Below are positions 1 to 8,045 of a stretch of 64,000 nt of DNA, piece by piece (position 1 is the first letter of the stretch; every line of letters begins with the position of its first letter). Source of the stretch: DASQPA01 sp963756455 (GTDB lineage: Bacteria > Acidobacteriota > Thermoanaerobaculia > Multivoradales > UBA5704); contig CAVWNC010000004.1 of assembly GCA_963756455.1 (NCBI GenBank), positions 1,798,001 to 1,862,000 of the forward strand, read 5' to 3'. The notes beneath the pieces were generated by a model, which saw only the letters and a list, made by a program, of their open reading frames with translations, searched no databases and was not told where the DNA came from. The position numbers and the translations under genes were made by a program.

Positions 1-2
1 CC

Positions 3-161
3 CCCGTCCCCGGCACCCCCGGCATCGCCGGCTGTGGGGTCCGCACCTGCTCCGGCGCTCCCCAGCCGATCCCAGCCTGTGTTCCCGCGCCTCCCGCGAA
101 GCCGACCGCCGCGAAGCCGAAGCCCGCCAGGAAGCCGAAGCCGTCCCTCACTCCCTCTTGA
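3..161 (+). CDS. C-terminal end of a Pro/Lys/Ala-rich protein (partial)
   Basis: The third plus-strand frame is open from the window edge to a TGA at 159-161. It gives 52 residues with three cysteines and a lysine-proline tail (KPTAAKPKPARKPKPS). Composition and a clean stop suggest the end of a secreted or surface protein that begins before the window. Imperfect 9-bp repetition (gaagccgaa) is visible near the 3' end. No family is recognisable. The other plus frames through the same DNA look arginine-rich and less natural. The assignment rests on composition only. Confidence 0.35.
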   Translation, partial: PVPGTPGIAGCGVRTCSGAPQPIPACVPAPPAKPTAAKPKPARKPKPSLTPS

Positions 162-204
162 CGAACATTCCTCGCGGAGCCTCGACTGGGGGGGATCGGC
201 TCAG

Positions 205-259
205 CTTCCCACCGCCCAGATCCTTCGGCTCGCAGAGCTCGCCTCAGGATGACGGTGGG
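205..259. repeat. Dispersed 54-bp intergenic repeat, copy 1
   Basis: This sequence reads CTTCCC-ACCGCCC-GATCCTTCGG and ends in CAGGATGACGGTGG. It resembles two closer copies at 15941-15993 and 17313-17366. It sits in the gap between the partial gene at the left edge and the small secreted protein at 316. No transposase belongs to it here, so it is either a non-autonomous repeat or a conserved intergenic signal. Confidence 0.55.
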
Positions 260-315
260 CAGCCTTCCTCCTGCACATAAAAATGTTAGAATCTCCGTAT
301 TGATAGGAGATAGAT

Positions 316-645
316 ATGAATCTTCGTCGTCCGCTGCTCTCAGTATCCGTGGCCTTTCTGATCGCCGCCTCTCTCGCCTTGGCTTCCCTGGCGTCCGCCG
401 CCGCCGCTCCCTCGGCCCCAGCCACGCCCCCGCCGACGGAGAGCGGTAAGAGCTTCGCCCCCGGTCCGCTGGAATACCGCATCCCCATCAATGGATGTAT
501 CGAGAGCACCGAATGCCCCGACGGCAGTTCCCTCGTCTGTGTCGGTCATTCTCCCAATGGCTGTAGCCGTTCCGCACGGACCGCAAACCCGCAATGGATC
601 TCCTGCGATGGCATCCTCCACGTCTGCCCTGCTGTTGGGCAGTAG
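316..645 (+). CDS. Small secreted cysteine-rich protein
   Basis: The 109-aa product opens with a clear Sec signal peptide (MNLRRP, then a hydrophobic stretch ending SAAAA). A proline-rich spacer follows, and then a mature part with six cysteines, which would allow three disulfides. It starts at an ATG behind a good ribosome site (aggaga) in a locally AT-rich patch, unlike the surrounding GC-rich DNA, which fits a promoter just upstream. It is probably exported and folded in the periplasm or outside the cell. No known family is recognised. It stands alone, convergent with the asparaginase-like gene. Confidence 0.6.
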   Translation: MNLRRPLLSVSVAFLIAASLALASLASAAAAPSAPATPPPTESGKSFAPGPLEYRIPINGCIESTECPDGSSLVCVGHSPNGCSRSARTANPQWISCDGILHVCPAVGQ

Positions 646-683
646 GCGCTTTCGTCCGCGGCGCCCGGCGTCGCGGGCAGCCC

Positions 684-1211
684 TCACCCCTTGACGAACG
701 TCCCCCGCGCCACGTCCTTCTTCACTCCGGGGAAGGCGAGGCGCCGCCCGTGGGCCACGCAGTAGATCCCCGGCGGGAGTATCCCGGTCGCGAAGATCGC
801 CTCGGTCAGGTTCTGGAGCGCGTCCGACTGTTTCATCTCGAACGGCCGCATGGCGCCGGTCAGGACGACCGGGACCCGGGGCTCCGGGATGCTGGCGTAG
901 AGCCGCTCGCCGGTCAGCGCCAGGGTGTCGGTGCCGTGGAGGATGACGACCCCGCCCGCACCGTCCTCCCCTCCTCCGCCCGCGGCGCGCACCGCGTCGA
1001 CGATGCAGTCGCGGTCGGCCTCGGTCATGTCCAGGCTGTCCTTGCTGAGCAGCTCGTGGACGGTGACCTCGGTCTCCTCCAGGCGCAGCTCGGAAAGCAT
1101 CCGGCGGACGATCGAGCGACGGTTTCTGAGCTCACCTGACTGCTCATCGTAGGTCTTCTCGATCGTGCCGCCGGTCGTGATCAGCGCGATCCTCCGCCGG
1201 TTCGAACCCAT
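684..1211 (-). CDS. Short asparaginase-domain protein
   Basis: The 175-aa protein matches the N-terminal catalytic domain of L-asparaginases, which hydrolyse asparagine to aspartate and ammonia. The first catalytic threonine lies in TTGGTIE (residues 12-18). HGTDT near residue 93 carries the second Thr-Asp pair, and LTGAMRP follows. Full asparaginases are about 330 aa with a second C-terminal domain, which is absent here. The protein ends naturally after GVKKDVARGTFVKG, so it belongs to the single-domain asparaginase-like proteins and its substrate is uncertain. No signal peptide is visible, so it is cytoplasmic. It lies 3 bp downstream of the CMD gene and is probably co-transcribed with it. 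Confidence 0.8.
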   Translation of the reverse strand: MGSNRRRIALITTGGTIEKTYDEQSGELRNRRSIVRRMLSELRLEETEVTVHELLSKDSLDMTEADRDCIVDAVRAAGGGGEDGAGGVVILHGTDTLALTGERLYASIPEPRVPVVLTGAMRPFEMKQSDALQNLTEAIFATGILPPGIYCVAHGRRLAFPGVKKDVARGTFVKG

Positions 1212-1214
1212 CCG

Positions 1215-1631
1215 TCAGGGCTTGGCCTTGTGGTTGTGGCCGTTATGGCCGTTGTGGCCGTTGCCGTTGCTCCCCCGCTGCTCCTCGCGGAGCAGGGCGA
1301 TCGTCTCGAACGCATGGCGCAGGTGCGGGATGACGATGCTGCCGCCGACGACCAGGGCGACGTTCATGGCGTCGTGGAGCTCCTCGTCGCCCCACCCCAC
1401 CTCGACGCACTTGTTGAGGTGGTAGTCCATGCAGTCGTTGCAGCGCAGGACCGTCGAGGCGACGAGCCCCAGGAGCTCCTTGGTCTTCTTGTCGAGCGCC
1501 GCTTCCCGATAGGCGGCGGTGTCGAGGTTGAAGAACCGTTTGATCCCCAGGTGCTCGGAACCCATGATGCGCTCGTTCATCTGCAACCGGTACGAGCGGA
1601 ACTCCTCCATGTCTTCCACTTCTCTCGTCAT
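1215..1631 (-). CDS. Carboxymuconolactone decarboxylase / AhpD-like protein
   Basis: The 138-aa protein carries the AhpD-type motif CNDCMDYHL (CxxC followed by a histidine) at about residues 63-71. This is typical of CMD-family alkylhydroperoxidase-like proteins that use a redox-active cysteine pair. The helical pattern around it (LGLVASTVLRC, ALVVGGSIVIPHLRHA) also fits. It starts at an ATG behind GGAGGGAC. The C terminus is a non-family tail of Asn-Gly-His repeats encoded by a 9-bp tandem repeat (about 1228-1272). The tail is histidine-rich and could bind metal, but that is inference. It forms a tight pair with the asparaginase-like gene downstream. Confidence 0.85.
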   Translation of the reverse strand: MTREVEDMEEFRSYRLQMNERIMGSEHLGIKRFFNLDTAAYREAALDKKTKELLGLVASTVLRCNDCMDYHLNKCVEVGWGDEELHDAMNVALVVGGSIVIPHLRHAFETIALLREEQRGSNGNGHNGHNGHNHKAKP

Positions 1632-1700
1632 ACGGTGTCCCTCCGAAACTTGAAAACCCGTGTTGCTTGAAAAAAAGAAAACCCGGCGTCCCGATAATTT

Positions 1701-2459
1701 TTACGCCAGGCCGAACATCCAACCCTCGAGCCGCGCCCGCTCCTGCTCTTCGTCGGAGAGGGGAGGTTTGAAATAGGCATCGAGCAACCCGAGCTGGTCA
1801 CGCTCCTGGAGCCAGGCGCACGTCGAATATGCGGCGTGCTCCTCAGGTGTACGGCCCTCACGCGGGTAGCGATTGCAAAAAAGATCCGGACAGGTCTCGG
1901 CGACCACCGATGTGCCCGCCGGGACCTCGAAACCGTCGAACGGCCAGAAGTGGACCTTCTCGCCCATCTGGCGCAGGTATTCGAGCCAGGGGATGCCGGC
2001 GTGGGCCGCCTTGGCGGCGCCGCCCCGCATCTCGAAGTGGAAGACCCCGCGCGCCGCCGGCGTCCAGCGTTCGGTCAGCCGCAGCTCGTCCGGGTGGCCG
2101 GTCCGCGAGTTGCCCTCGCGGAGGTCGCGCACCCGCCGGGAGCGGGTGGGCCAATGGGCGGTGAAATCTTCCAGGAACCCATCCCAACTGCGGAGCGAGT
2201 GGCGCTCCAGGTAGCTGCGGGGGAAGGAGAAGGCGTGGTCGATGCCGATGAACCGCGGCCGCCGCGGATGGTCCTCGGAGAGCTTGCCGAACAGCCATTC
2301 GGCGAGGTTCCGGCGGCTCCAGGCTCCCTTGTCGGGATCGAGCTCGCGGCGGATCTCGTGATCCTCCTCGGCGGCGTAGACGTGGAGAGCGCGAAGCGGG
2401 GTCGTCGGCGTCCGCCGACCCGAGTAGTCGATCCCGATGTACTCCTCGAAGCGGGCCAC
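1701..2459 (-). CDS. DUF429-like protein (predicted RNase H-fold)
   Basis: The 252-aa protein begins with YIGIDYSGRR and has a second acidic strand, FIGIDHAFSFP, at about residues 69-79. This GIDxS/GIDxA pattern is seen in DUF429 proteins, which are predicted to have an RNase H-like nuclease fold. A third conserved block, VAETCPDLF, lies near residue 185. No biochemical role is established for the family. It is the last gene before the asparaginase/CMD pair on the same strand. It lies downstream of a terminator at 2567-2604, so it probably has its own promoter in 2460-2566. Confidence 0.6.
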   Translation of the reverse strand: MARFEEYIGIDYSGRRTPTTPLRALHVYAAEEDHEIRRELDPDKGAWSRRNLAEWLFGKLSEDHPRRPRFIGIDHAFSFPRSYLERHSLRSWDGFLEDFTAHWPTRSRRVRDLREGNSRTGHPDELRLTERWTPAARGVFHFEMRGGAAKAAHAGIPWLEYLRQMGEKVHFWPFDGFEVPAGTSVVAETCPDLFCNRYPREGRTPEEHAAYSTCAWLQERDQLGLLDAYFKPPLSDEEQERARLEGWMFGLA

Positions 2460-2566
2460 GAGGCTCCTCCCGATCTGTGATGTAAAGCGGGCCCTATCTT
2501 ATCAACTTCGGTGCTCCAAGCCGGCATCCCTGAGCCGGTATGAGCACGATGGGAGCAGGTATCCAT

Positions 2567-2604
2567 GCAAAAGGCCCCGGTCCTCGCGAGAGGGCCGGGG
2601 CCTT
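2567..2604 (-). terminator. Intrinsic terminator on the minus strand
   Basis: A GC-rich hairpin pairs AAGGCCCCGG with CCGGGGCCTT (2595-2604 with 2571-2580), extended by a CCTC/GAGG inner stem. On the minus strand it is followed by TTTTGC. It ends whatever is transcribed leftward from the region 2610-2870. Confidence 0.75.
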
Positions 2605-2690
2605 GAGTGGTCTGGCTAGGCGGCGGTGGGTGTCCCCTTTTTGGGGCTTACCCTCCGATCCAGCGCATAGACGCTAGGGGAGGATCTCCC

Positions 2691-2741
2691 TTACGGGGCC
2701 GCTACCTCCACCATCCCTTGTCCGTGGTAACTACAATGCAC
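2691..2741 (-). CDS. Possible 16-aa peptide behind a very strong ribosome site
   Basis: A GTG codon lies 7 nt after GGAGG in an 18-nt anti-SD complement. It opens a 16-codon frame (MHCSYHGQGMVEVAAP) closed by TAA. Spacing is ideal for initiation. The peptide is within the putative RNA at 2567-2866. It may be a real small protein, a leader peptide, or a by-product of the 16S-complementary sequence. The sequence alone cannot decide. Confidence 0.35.
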   Translation of the reverse strand: MHCSYHGQGMVEVAAP

Positions 2742-2868
2742 TGGACCACCTCCTTTCTGGGCGTGTCCATCATCGGCAGGTCCCAACCTGCCCGGCTCCG
2801 TGGGCCGCCCAAGCCTCTTTAGAACCGCCGCGTCGTCCGCTCGTCGAACCCGCGGACCCGAAGACACG

Positions 2869-2902
2869 CTGATATGTTGGAGGAAACCGGGCGGGATGTC
2901 AA
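2869..2902 (-). promoter_or_regulatory. Putative sigma70-type promoter
   Basis: A perfect -35 hexamer TTGACA (2902-2897) overlaps the stop codon of the hydantoinase gene. A weaker -10-like AACATA (2878-2873) follows after 18 bp. Transcription would start near 2866 and run left into the structured RNA region. Confidence 0.45.
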
Positions 2903-5214
2903 ACCTTTGTGCAATCGAGTAGCAGAGCCCCCGCGCCGTCCACTCGCCCCTCCCATCCTTCCGCCACGACGGTCGCGCTGTGGCGCTCGAAGACGAGGGC
3001 CGGACCTTCAAAACGGGCGCCGGGAGCGAGGCCCGCGCGCTCGTAGACCGGGACCTCTCGGAAGTGCCCCGAAAAGCAGGCGCGGCGGTAGGCCGAGGGG
3101 ATCGCCTCGGATGTCTCCGATGTCTCTGATGTCTCCAATGTCTCCAATATCTCCGACGCTTCGATGGGAGACCCGGCCGCGAGCCCGCCGAGCGGCGCCG
3201 GCCGAGAGGAGGCGATGGCGCGCAGGGCGACGACCTCGACCGGTCGCCCTTCCGGCGTATAGCCATAGAGAGTCCGGTAGGCCGCCGCGAACGCCGCCTC
3301 GACCCCCGTCCCCGCCATTCCCGCCGTGGGCTCGACGGCGATCGTCCCCTCCTGGCCGGTGAAGCGGAGATCAAGGAGCCGGCGGCGGATCTCGATCTCC
3401 GCGGCGGCGATCCCCTCCTTCGCCACCGCCGCCGCCGCCGTCCGGCCCAGCTCCTCCATCCAGGTCTCGATCTCGTCCCGCACCTGGGCGACGGGGAGGA
3501 GCACCTGGCGCTCCTCGAAACGTTCGACGACCGCCGCCGCGAGCCCGGCGGCGGAGAGGAGCCCGGCATCCTCCGGCACGAGAACCTGGCGGATGCCGAG
3601 CCGGGAGGCGACGGCGCAGGCGTGCTGCGCCCCGGCGCCGCCGAAGGCCACGAGGGCGTAGTCGGCCGGGTCGTAGCCGCGGGCGAGCGAGATCCGGCGG
3701 ATGGCGTCGGCCATGCGCTCGTCGGCGATGTCCAGGAGACCTTCGAGGAGGGCCTCGGACTCCGGAGCGTCGCCGCCCTCGGCGTCCGCGATCGTCTCCC
3801 GCAGGCCTCGGAGCACCCGCTCCGCCGCCGCCGGGTCGATCGGGATCTCGAAGCGTTCCGGGTCGAGCCGGCCGAGAAGAAGATTGACGTCGGTCAGGGT
3901 GAGCGGCCCGCCGGCCCCGTAGCAGGCCGGCCCCGGAGAGGCGCCCGTGCTCTCCGGCCCCACCTTGAGCTGGAAGCCGTCGTACCGGCAGACCGAGCCG
4001 CCCCCCGCGGCGACGCTCTCGACCGCGAGCGCCGGGGCGACCAGATGCGCGTCCCCCACCCGATGCTCGAACAGGTACTCGAAATCGCCGTCATAGCGGG
4101 CCACGTCGGTCGACGTCCCCCCCATGTCGAAAGCGATCACCCGGGAAAGCCCCGACCGCCGCCCCGCCCCCGCCGCCCCCACGACCCCGCCGGCCGGGCC
4201 GGAGAGCAAACTGTCCTTGGCGCGGAACGCGGCAGCCCGGACGAGGCCCCCCGCGCTCGTCATCACATGGAGAGCCGGCGATCCTGGACGGGCGGGAAGC
4301 GCCGCCGCGACCCGGGACAGGTAGCCCGCGATCGGCTTCGAGAGATAGGCGTCGACCACCGCCGTCTCCGCCCGGGGAAGGATCTTGATCCGCGGCGCGA
4401 GCGCCGCCGAGAGGGAGACGTGCGAAAAGCCGGCGCGGCGGAGGAGATCGCCCGCGGCGCGCTCGTGGACGGGATTCCGGTAGCTGTGGAGGAAGGCGAC
4501 GGCGGCGGCCTCGAAACCCTCCGCGAGGAGCCGGGCGGCTTCTCTAGAGAGCTGATCGAGGGCGGCATCGTCCAGGGGGATCAGCACCGAGCCGTCCGCC
4601 GCGAGACGCTCCGGCACCTCGACGACGGCGTCGTAGAGCGGTTCCGGTTTCTCGATGTGCAAGGCGAAGAGGTCGGGCCGCTGCTGGGTGCCGATGCGCA
4701 GGAGGTCGGCAAAGCCCCGGGTGATGAAGAGCGCCGTCCGCGCACCCTTGCGCTCGAGGAGGGCGTTGGTGCCCCGGGTGGTCGCCAGGCGCATGGACAT
4801 CTCGGGGAGGGGTTCCCCCTGTAGCGTGCCGGTGACCAGGCGGGCGGCGAGGAGCGGGGCTTCCTCCGCCGAGCGCAGCTCGCAGCGGGCGCCGGGAGGG
4901 ATCGGGGTGGTCGAGAGCGGGGGGTCCAGGGTGAGGAGACCGGAAGAGGGGTCGTAGGCCGTGACGCTCGGAGGCTCGCCCTCCCCTCCCCCATCCAAGA
5001 GATGGAAGGAGAAGCCACGGAAGAAATCGAGAGGGACCGCGGGGGCGGGCTCCAGGCGAACCCGATCGGTCTGCCCTTCCGGCCCCTCCCCCAGCCGGGC
5101 GCGGAGGGCGCTCGTCGACAGAACCTTGGCCCGGTGGAGTCGGCCCCCCGGGTCTACGGCCAGGCAGTCGGTGAACGTACCGCCGGTATCGATGAAGACG
5201 CGCCAGGCCGCCAA
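2899..5214 (-). CDS. Hydantoinase/oxoprolinase subunit A family protein
   Basis: The 771-aa protein has the layout of HyuA/5-oxoprolinase A proteins, ATP-dependent enzymes that open cyclic amides such as hydantoins or 5-oxoproline. The N-terminal Hydant_A_N domain starts with the phosphate motif IDTGGTFTDC. The central hydantoinase A domain contains SGPAGGVVGA and FDMGGTSTDV (about residues 365-375), and GGGSVCRYDG follows. The C-terminal domain ends near residue 700. No HyuB partner lies next to it, which is unusual for a two-subunit enzyme. The start is a TTG behind GGAGGGG. Near the C terminus a 9-bp tandem repeat (3110-3165) encodes LETLETSETSETSE in what should be a linker. Confidence 0.85.
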   Translation of the reverse strand: MAAWRVFIDTGGTFTDCLAVDPGGRLHRAKVLSTSALRARLGEGPEGQTDRVRLEPAPAVPLDFFRGFSFHLLDGGGEGEPPSVTAYDPSSGLLTLDPPLSTTPIPPGARCELRSAEEAPLLAARLVTGTLQGEPLPEMSMRLATTRGTNALLERKGARTALFITRGFADLLRIGTQQRPDLFALHIEKPEPLYDAVVEVPERLAADGSVLIPLDDAALDQLSREAARLLAEGFEAAAVAFLHSYRNPVHERAAGDLLRRAGFSHVSLSAALAPRIKILPRAETAVVDAYLSKPIAGYLSRVAAALPARPGSPALHVMTSAGGLVRAAAFRAKDSLLSGPAGGVVGAAGAGRRSGLSRVIAFDMGGTSTDVARYDGDFEYLFEHRVGDAHLVAPALAVESVAAGGGSVCRYDGFQLKVGPESTGASPGPACYGAGGPLTLTDVNLLLGRLDPERFEIPIDPAAAERVLRGLRETIADAEGGDAPESEALLEGLLDIADERMADAIRRISLARGYDPADYALVAFGGAGAQHACAVASRLGIRQVLVPEDAGLLSAAGLAAAVVERFEERQVLLPVAQVRDEIETWMEELGRTAAAAVAKEGIAAAEIEIRRRLLDLRFTGQEGTIAVEPTAGMAGTGVEAAFAAAYRTLYGYTPEGRPVEVVALRAIASSRPAPLGGLAAGSPIEASEILETLETSETSETSEAIPSAYRRACFSGHFREVPVYERAGLAPGARFEGPALVFERHSATVVAEGWEGRVDGAGALLLDCTKV

Positions 5215-5585
5215 GGATTCGGTCCCCTCCGAAAGGTCCGTATCCTATCCCGAGCGGAAGGCGGGCGTCGGTGCCGCGCGGCGCAGGGTCGGCCGGGGCC
5301 TTGCCCCGGCTAAAGACGTCCCGCGATCCCCCCAGTCCTGCGATCGTGTTCAGTGGCGCTTCGCCACAACGCCCGGCCGCCGCGGCCTGACTGAACCCGG
5401 GTAAGTCTTTTCGGGACTAAAAGAAGGGGAAGGAGGGGCGGGGATCGAGACCGTCTCCGACCCGGTCCGGGTGGTAGGGAGAAAGCTTGTCGGCTGAGAC
5501 CCTGAACGACCTCCTGGCCGCCGCCAGCGCTGCCTGACGCGGTGGTCCATTCTTTTTACGTTTTGATTTGGAAGGGAGAACTGCC
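5215..5585. other. Non-coding gap with hairpins, including a three-way-junction palindrome
   Basis: No credible gene lies between the hydantoinase and YceI-like genes, which are divergent. The gap holds a GCCGGGGC/GCCCCGGC hairpin near 5293-5312. It also holds a cloverleaf-like element at 5348-5396: outer arms GTTCAGT/ACTGAAC enclose GGCG-ctt-CGCC and GGCC-gccgc-GGCC. A ribosome site for the YceI gene (ggaaggga) lies at about 5571. Confidence 0.5.
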
Positions 5586-6170
5586 ATGCCTCAGCTTCGG
5601 AACTCTACTCTTCTCCTGCTCCTGGTGATTTCCGGCCTGTCGTTCGCCGCCTCCGCGGCGGCTCAGACCCTGACCTTCGACCTCGACCCGCAGGCCACCC
5701 GGCTCACTTTCGGCTTTGGCGCCACCCTGCACTCGGTCGACGGGACGATTCGGGTATCGACGGGGAAGATCCATCTCGACGCCGCGACCGGCAAGTCGTC
5801 GGGGGAGATCGTCATCGACATGACCAGCGCCCAGACCGGCAACGAGCGGCGCGACAAGAAGATGCATGAGAAGATCCTCGAAACCGCCCGCTATCCCCAG
5901 GCCGTCTTCCACGTCGAGCGCGTCGACGGCGAGCTCCACCGGGAGGGGAGGAGCGAGATCCAGCTCCACGGCACTTTAGACTTCCACGGCACGAGCCACG
6001 TGATCGCCCTGCCCGTCGTCGCCATGGCCAAGGCCGATCAGGTGACCGCCTCCGGCATGCTGACCATCCCCTACGTGGAGTGGGGGCTCACCGACCCCAG
6101 CGTCTTCCTCCTTCGGGTCGAAAAGGAGGTCAAAGTGGAGGTGCACGCGGTGGGGAAGGTCAGCGGGTAA
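5586..6170 (+). CDS. YceI-family periplasmic protein
   Basis: The 194-aa precursor has a signal peptide (MPQLRNS, hydrophobic core, cleavage after AASAAA). A YceI-like lipocalin-type beta-barrel follows, from LTFDLDPQATRLTFGFGATLHSV through GTLDFHGTSHVIALPV. YceI proteins bind isoprenoid or other lipid molecules in the periplasm; the ligand here is unknown. I chose the second in-frame ATG (5586) because it follows ggaaggga at the right distance and starts a normal signal peptide. Transcription ends at a strong hairpin just after the stop. Confidence 0.85.
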   Translation: MPQLRNSTLLLLLVISGLSFAASAAAQTLTFDLDPQATRLTFGFGATLHSVDGTIRVSTGKIHLDAATGKSSGEIVIDMTSAQTGNERRDKKMHEKILETARYPQAVFHVERVDGELHREGRSEIQLHGTLDFHGTSHVIALPVVAMAKADQVTASGMLTIPYVEWGLTDPSVFLLRVEKEVKVEVHAVGKVSG

Positions 6171-6212
6171 CGCGGAAGGGCCGCCGGCGGAAATGCCGCC
6201 CCCCCTTCCGCG
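6171..6212. terminator. Bidirectional terminator-like hairpin
   Basis: Arms CGCGGAAGGG (6171-6180) and CCCTTCCGCG (6203-6212) enclose an inner GGCGG-aaat-CCGCC type stem. It lies between the convergent YceI-like and barrel genes and would stop transcription from either side. Confidence 0.6.
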
Positions 6213-6242
6213 CCGCCGAGTGTGGGGGTTACCTATCGGCGC

Positions 6243-7181
6243 TCAACGCACATGGTAGGTCGCCAGCAGCCTCAAATTCCAGAAGTCGTCGTGCTGCTTG
6301 GCGTCGCTACCGCTGAAGTTGCGTACCACGTCGAGCGGGGAGTAGAACACCTCACCGCTGAGGCGCCAGCGATCGTTCCGCGACCAATCGAGCCCCACGG
6401 CGCCTCCCCAGTCGTTGCCCGTGTAGGCGAGCCGTGTGTGGTCGTCGAGCCCCGCGTATTCGGCGTCGACGCGGAAGACTCCGTTGAGCCTCCAGACGCT
6501 CGCCGACACGTGCCCGGAGAGGTTTGGCGTCAGCGTGCGACCCAAGGTGAGCCCCGCCGTCTTCCAATGGTAGCTCTGCTCATCGTGCGAGGGCGACTCG
6601 CACTGGTAAGGGTTCCGCACCGGGTCATCGCCTGCCGCGACCGCCGAGCGCGGGCAGGTGATGTCCCCCTGGATGTTGCCGCTGCCGACGCCCAGCCGCC
6701 CGCCCAGGCTCCAGGTATCCGAGGTGAAGAACGGGCGCTCCAGGGCAACCGTCACCACGTTCGCTTTGGCGTGGTCGATCGCGAGCGGCGGCACCCAGTC
6801 GGCCACCAGCGAGAAGCCGGCGCCGATTCCCAGCGCCGCGTGCGGCCGCGCGATCGCCGGCGCGCGGTTCAAATCCTCGGTCTTGGTGCCGTCGAAGCCC
6901 ACCGTCCGCTGCGCCGCCGACAGGTGCGGGATGGTCCCCGCCTCGAGCCCTAGGTCTAAGGAGCCAAAGCTGCGGTTCACCGGTATGCCGACCCCGGTCG
7001 ACTGCGTGGCGGCACCGAAAAAGCGCATCGCCCACGCCTCCGGCCGGGTGGCGGAGAGCTGCTCGCGAAAGTCGATGGTCACCGTGCCCTCGCCGTCGGC
7101 TTGCAGTGGACCTGCAGCGAGGATCACCAGCCCAACGCCGGCGAGGGTCGGCAAGGTCTTGTGCAATCGAAGGTATCCCAT
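6243..7181 (-). CDS. Predicted outer-membrane beta-barrel protein
   Basis: The 312-aa precursor has a signal peptide (MGYLRLHK..., cleavage near LQADG). The mature part is made of alternating amphipathic strands, such as ALGIGAGFSLVADWV, TAGLTLGRTLTPNLSGHVSASVWRL and WGGAVGLDWSRNDRWRLSG. It ends in a typical barrel strand, LRLLATYHVR. One cysteine pair (CPRSAV...QCESP) suggests a disulfide-closed loop. It is probably a porin or transporter-like barrel of unknown substrate. It stands alone with no obvious operon partner. Confidence 0.65.
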   Translation of the reverse strand: MGYLRLHKTLPTLAGVGLVILAAGPLQADGEGTVTIDFREQLSATRPEAWAMRFFGAATQSTGVGIPVNRSFGSLDLGLEAGTIPHLSAAQRTVGFDGTKTEDLNRAPAIARPHAALGIGAGFSLVADWVPPLAIDHAKANVVTVALERPFFTSDTWSLGGRLGVGSGNIQGDITCPRSAVAAGDDPVRNPYQCESPSHDEQSYHWKTAGLTLGRTLTPNLSGHVSASVWRLNGVFRVDAEYAGLDDHTRLAYTGNDWGGAVGLDWSRNDRWRLSGEVFYSPLDVVRNFSGSDAKQHDDFWNLRLLATYHVR

Positions 7182-7515
7182 GGTTCCTCCTCCCGCGGGC
7201 GAGTAGGCCGCCCGTCGCCAGTATGTGCTGGCGGCGGGAGGCGAGGTTCATCCGACGTGGAGTGCGGAACCGTCTCCGAGAAGTGCGAGGCGATTCGCGT
7301 CGTTGGCAGAGCCGTCGATGGGGAAGTTCCGTCCCGGCAGTTCCGGCTGGCACTTAACGGATCCTGCGCCTGAACTTGCACCCGCTGGTCTTCGAGACCC
7401 AAAAGGTCGTCATGACGCTAAGCCAGCTCACGGCTTACCTCCTTTCGTGCCGCACTCCCTTCCCCCTGCGTGAGCCGGGGTTGCGGCCGAGAATCATCGA
7501 GGGTAGGCTTGGGGC

Positions 7516-7725
7516 ATGAGGGAAGTTATTTCTCGAGACCCTAAAGTGATGGGCGGTGCCCCGGTGTTCCGCGGAACCAGGGTACCCATCCAGACCCTCC
7601 TCGACTACCTGGAGGCAGGGGACTCGATCGACGATTTCCTGGAAGGGTTCCCCTCGGTTCAGCGGGAACAGGTCATCGCCTTTCTCGAGGATGCGAAGGA
7701 TCGGCTGCTGGCCGCGGCTTCGTGA
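7516..7725 (+). CDS. DUF433 antitoxin-like protein
   Basis: The 69-aa protein matches the DUF433/VapB45-like winged-helix family: ISRDPKVMGGAPVFRGTRVPIQTLLDYLE followed by EGFPSVQREQVIAFLEDA. In known pairs such proteins neutralise a PIN-like DUF5615 toxin encoded directly downstream, and they probably bind their own promoter. The stop overlaps the toxin start by 4 bp (GTGA), so translation is coupled. A second diverged pair lies at 11180-11699. Confidence 0.85.
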   Translation: MREVISRDPKVMGGAPVFRGTRVPIQTLLDYLEAGDSIDDFLEGFPSVQREQVIAFLEDAKDRLLAAAS

Positions 7726-8045
7726 AGGTTCTTCTCGATGAATGCATCGACTGGCGCTTGTCCCGAGATATCGTCGGCTATGACGTCAAGACCCTGCGAC
7801 AGATGGGTTGGACCTCAACCGAGGACGGCGACTTGCTGGCTTTGGCGGCTGAACACTTCGACGTGTTCGTGACCGTCGATCGTAATCTGTCCTTCCAACA
7901 ACACCTGAGCTCCTTTTCCGTGGCGGTCGTCGTTCTCCGCGCCAAAACCAATCGACTCTCCGAGCTACGGCTGCTCCTACCGAGACTTCTCGCTGCCATC
8001 GAGACAGCCCCTCGCGGTGAAGCAACAATCATCGGCGAAGAGTGA
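7722..8045 (+). CDS. DUF5615 PIN-like toxin
   Basis: The 107-aa protein begins MKVLLDECIDWRL and carries the Mut7-C/PIN-like acidic pattern. Residues D6 and E7 are followed by DLLALAAEHFDVFVTVDRNL, where two aspartates sit near the end of a strand, and then VVVLRAKTNRLSEL. Members are predicted RNases of type II TA systems. It starts at a GTG inside the antitoxin stop. All key acidic residues seem intact, so it is probably functional. Confidence 0.85.
   Translation: MKVLLDECIDWRLSRDIVGYDVKTLRQMGWTSTEDGDLLALAAEHFDVFVTVDRNLSFQQHLSSFSVAVVVLRAKTNRLSELRLLLPRLLAAIETAPRGEATIIGEE

Larger units (their letters stand above)
2567..2866 (-). ncRNA. Candidate structured RNA with extended anti-Shine-Dalgarno complement
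   Basis: The 440-bp gap between two minus-strand genes contains a TTGACA -35 box (2902-2897), a terminator (2571-2604) and no normal gene. The predicted roughly 300-nt transcript has several hairpins: GGCAGGT-tggg-ACCTGCC, a GTGGT/ACCAC pair, and CCCC-aaaaa-GGGG. Positions 2758-2741 on the minus strand read AGAAAGGAGGTGGTCCAG. This can pair along its whole length with the usual 3' end of 16S rRNA, with one G-U pair. It shows no features of RNase P, tmRNA or SRP RNA that I recognise. It may be a trans-acting RNA or a messenger for the 16-aa peptide at 2691-2741. Confidence 0.45.

Noticed and set aside
34..252. 72-aa plus-strand frame at the window start
   Set aside because: It is Arg/Ser/Pro-rich, and runs through the dispersed repeat at 205-259. 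The neighbouring frame ending at 161 is more protein-like.
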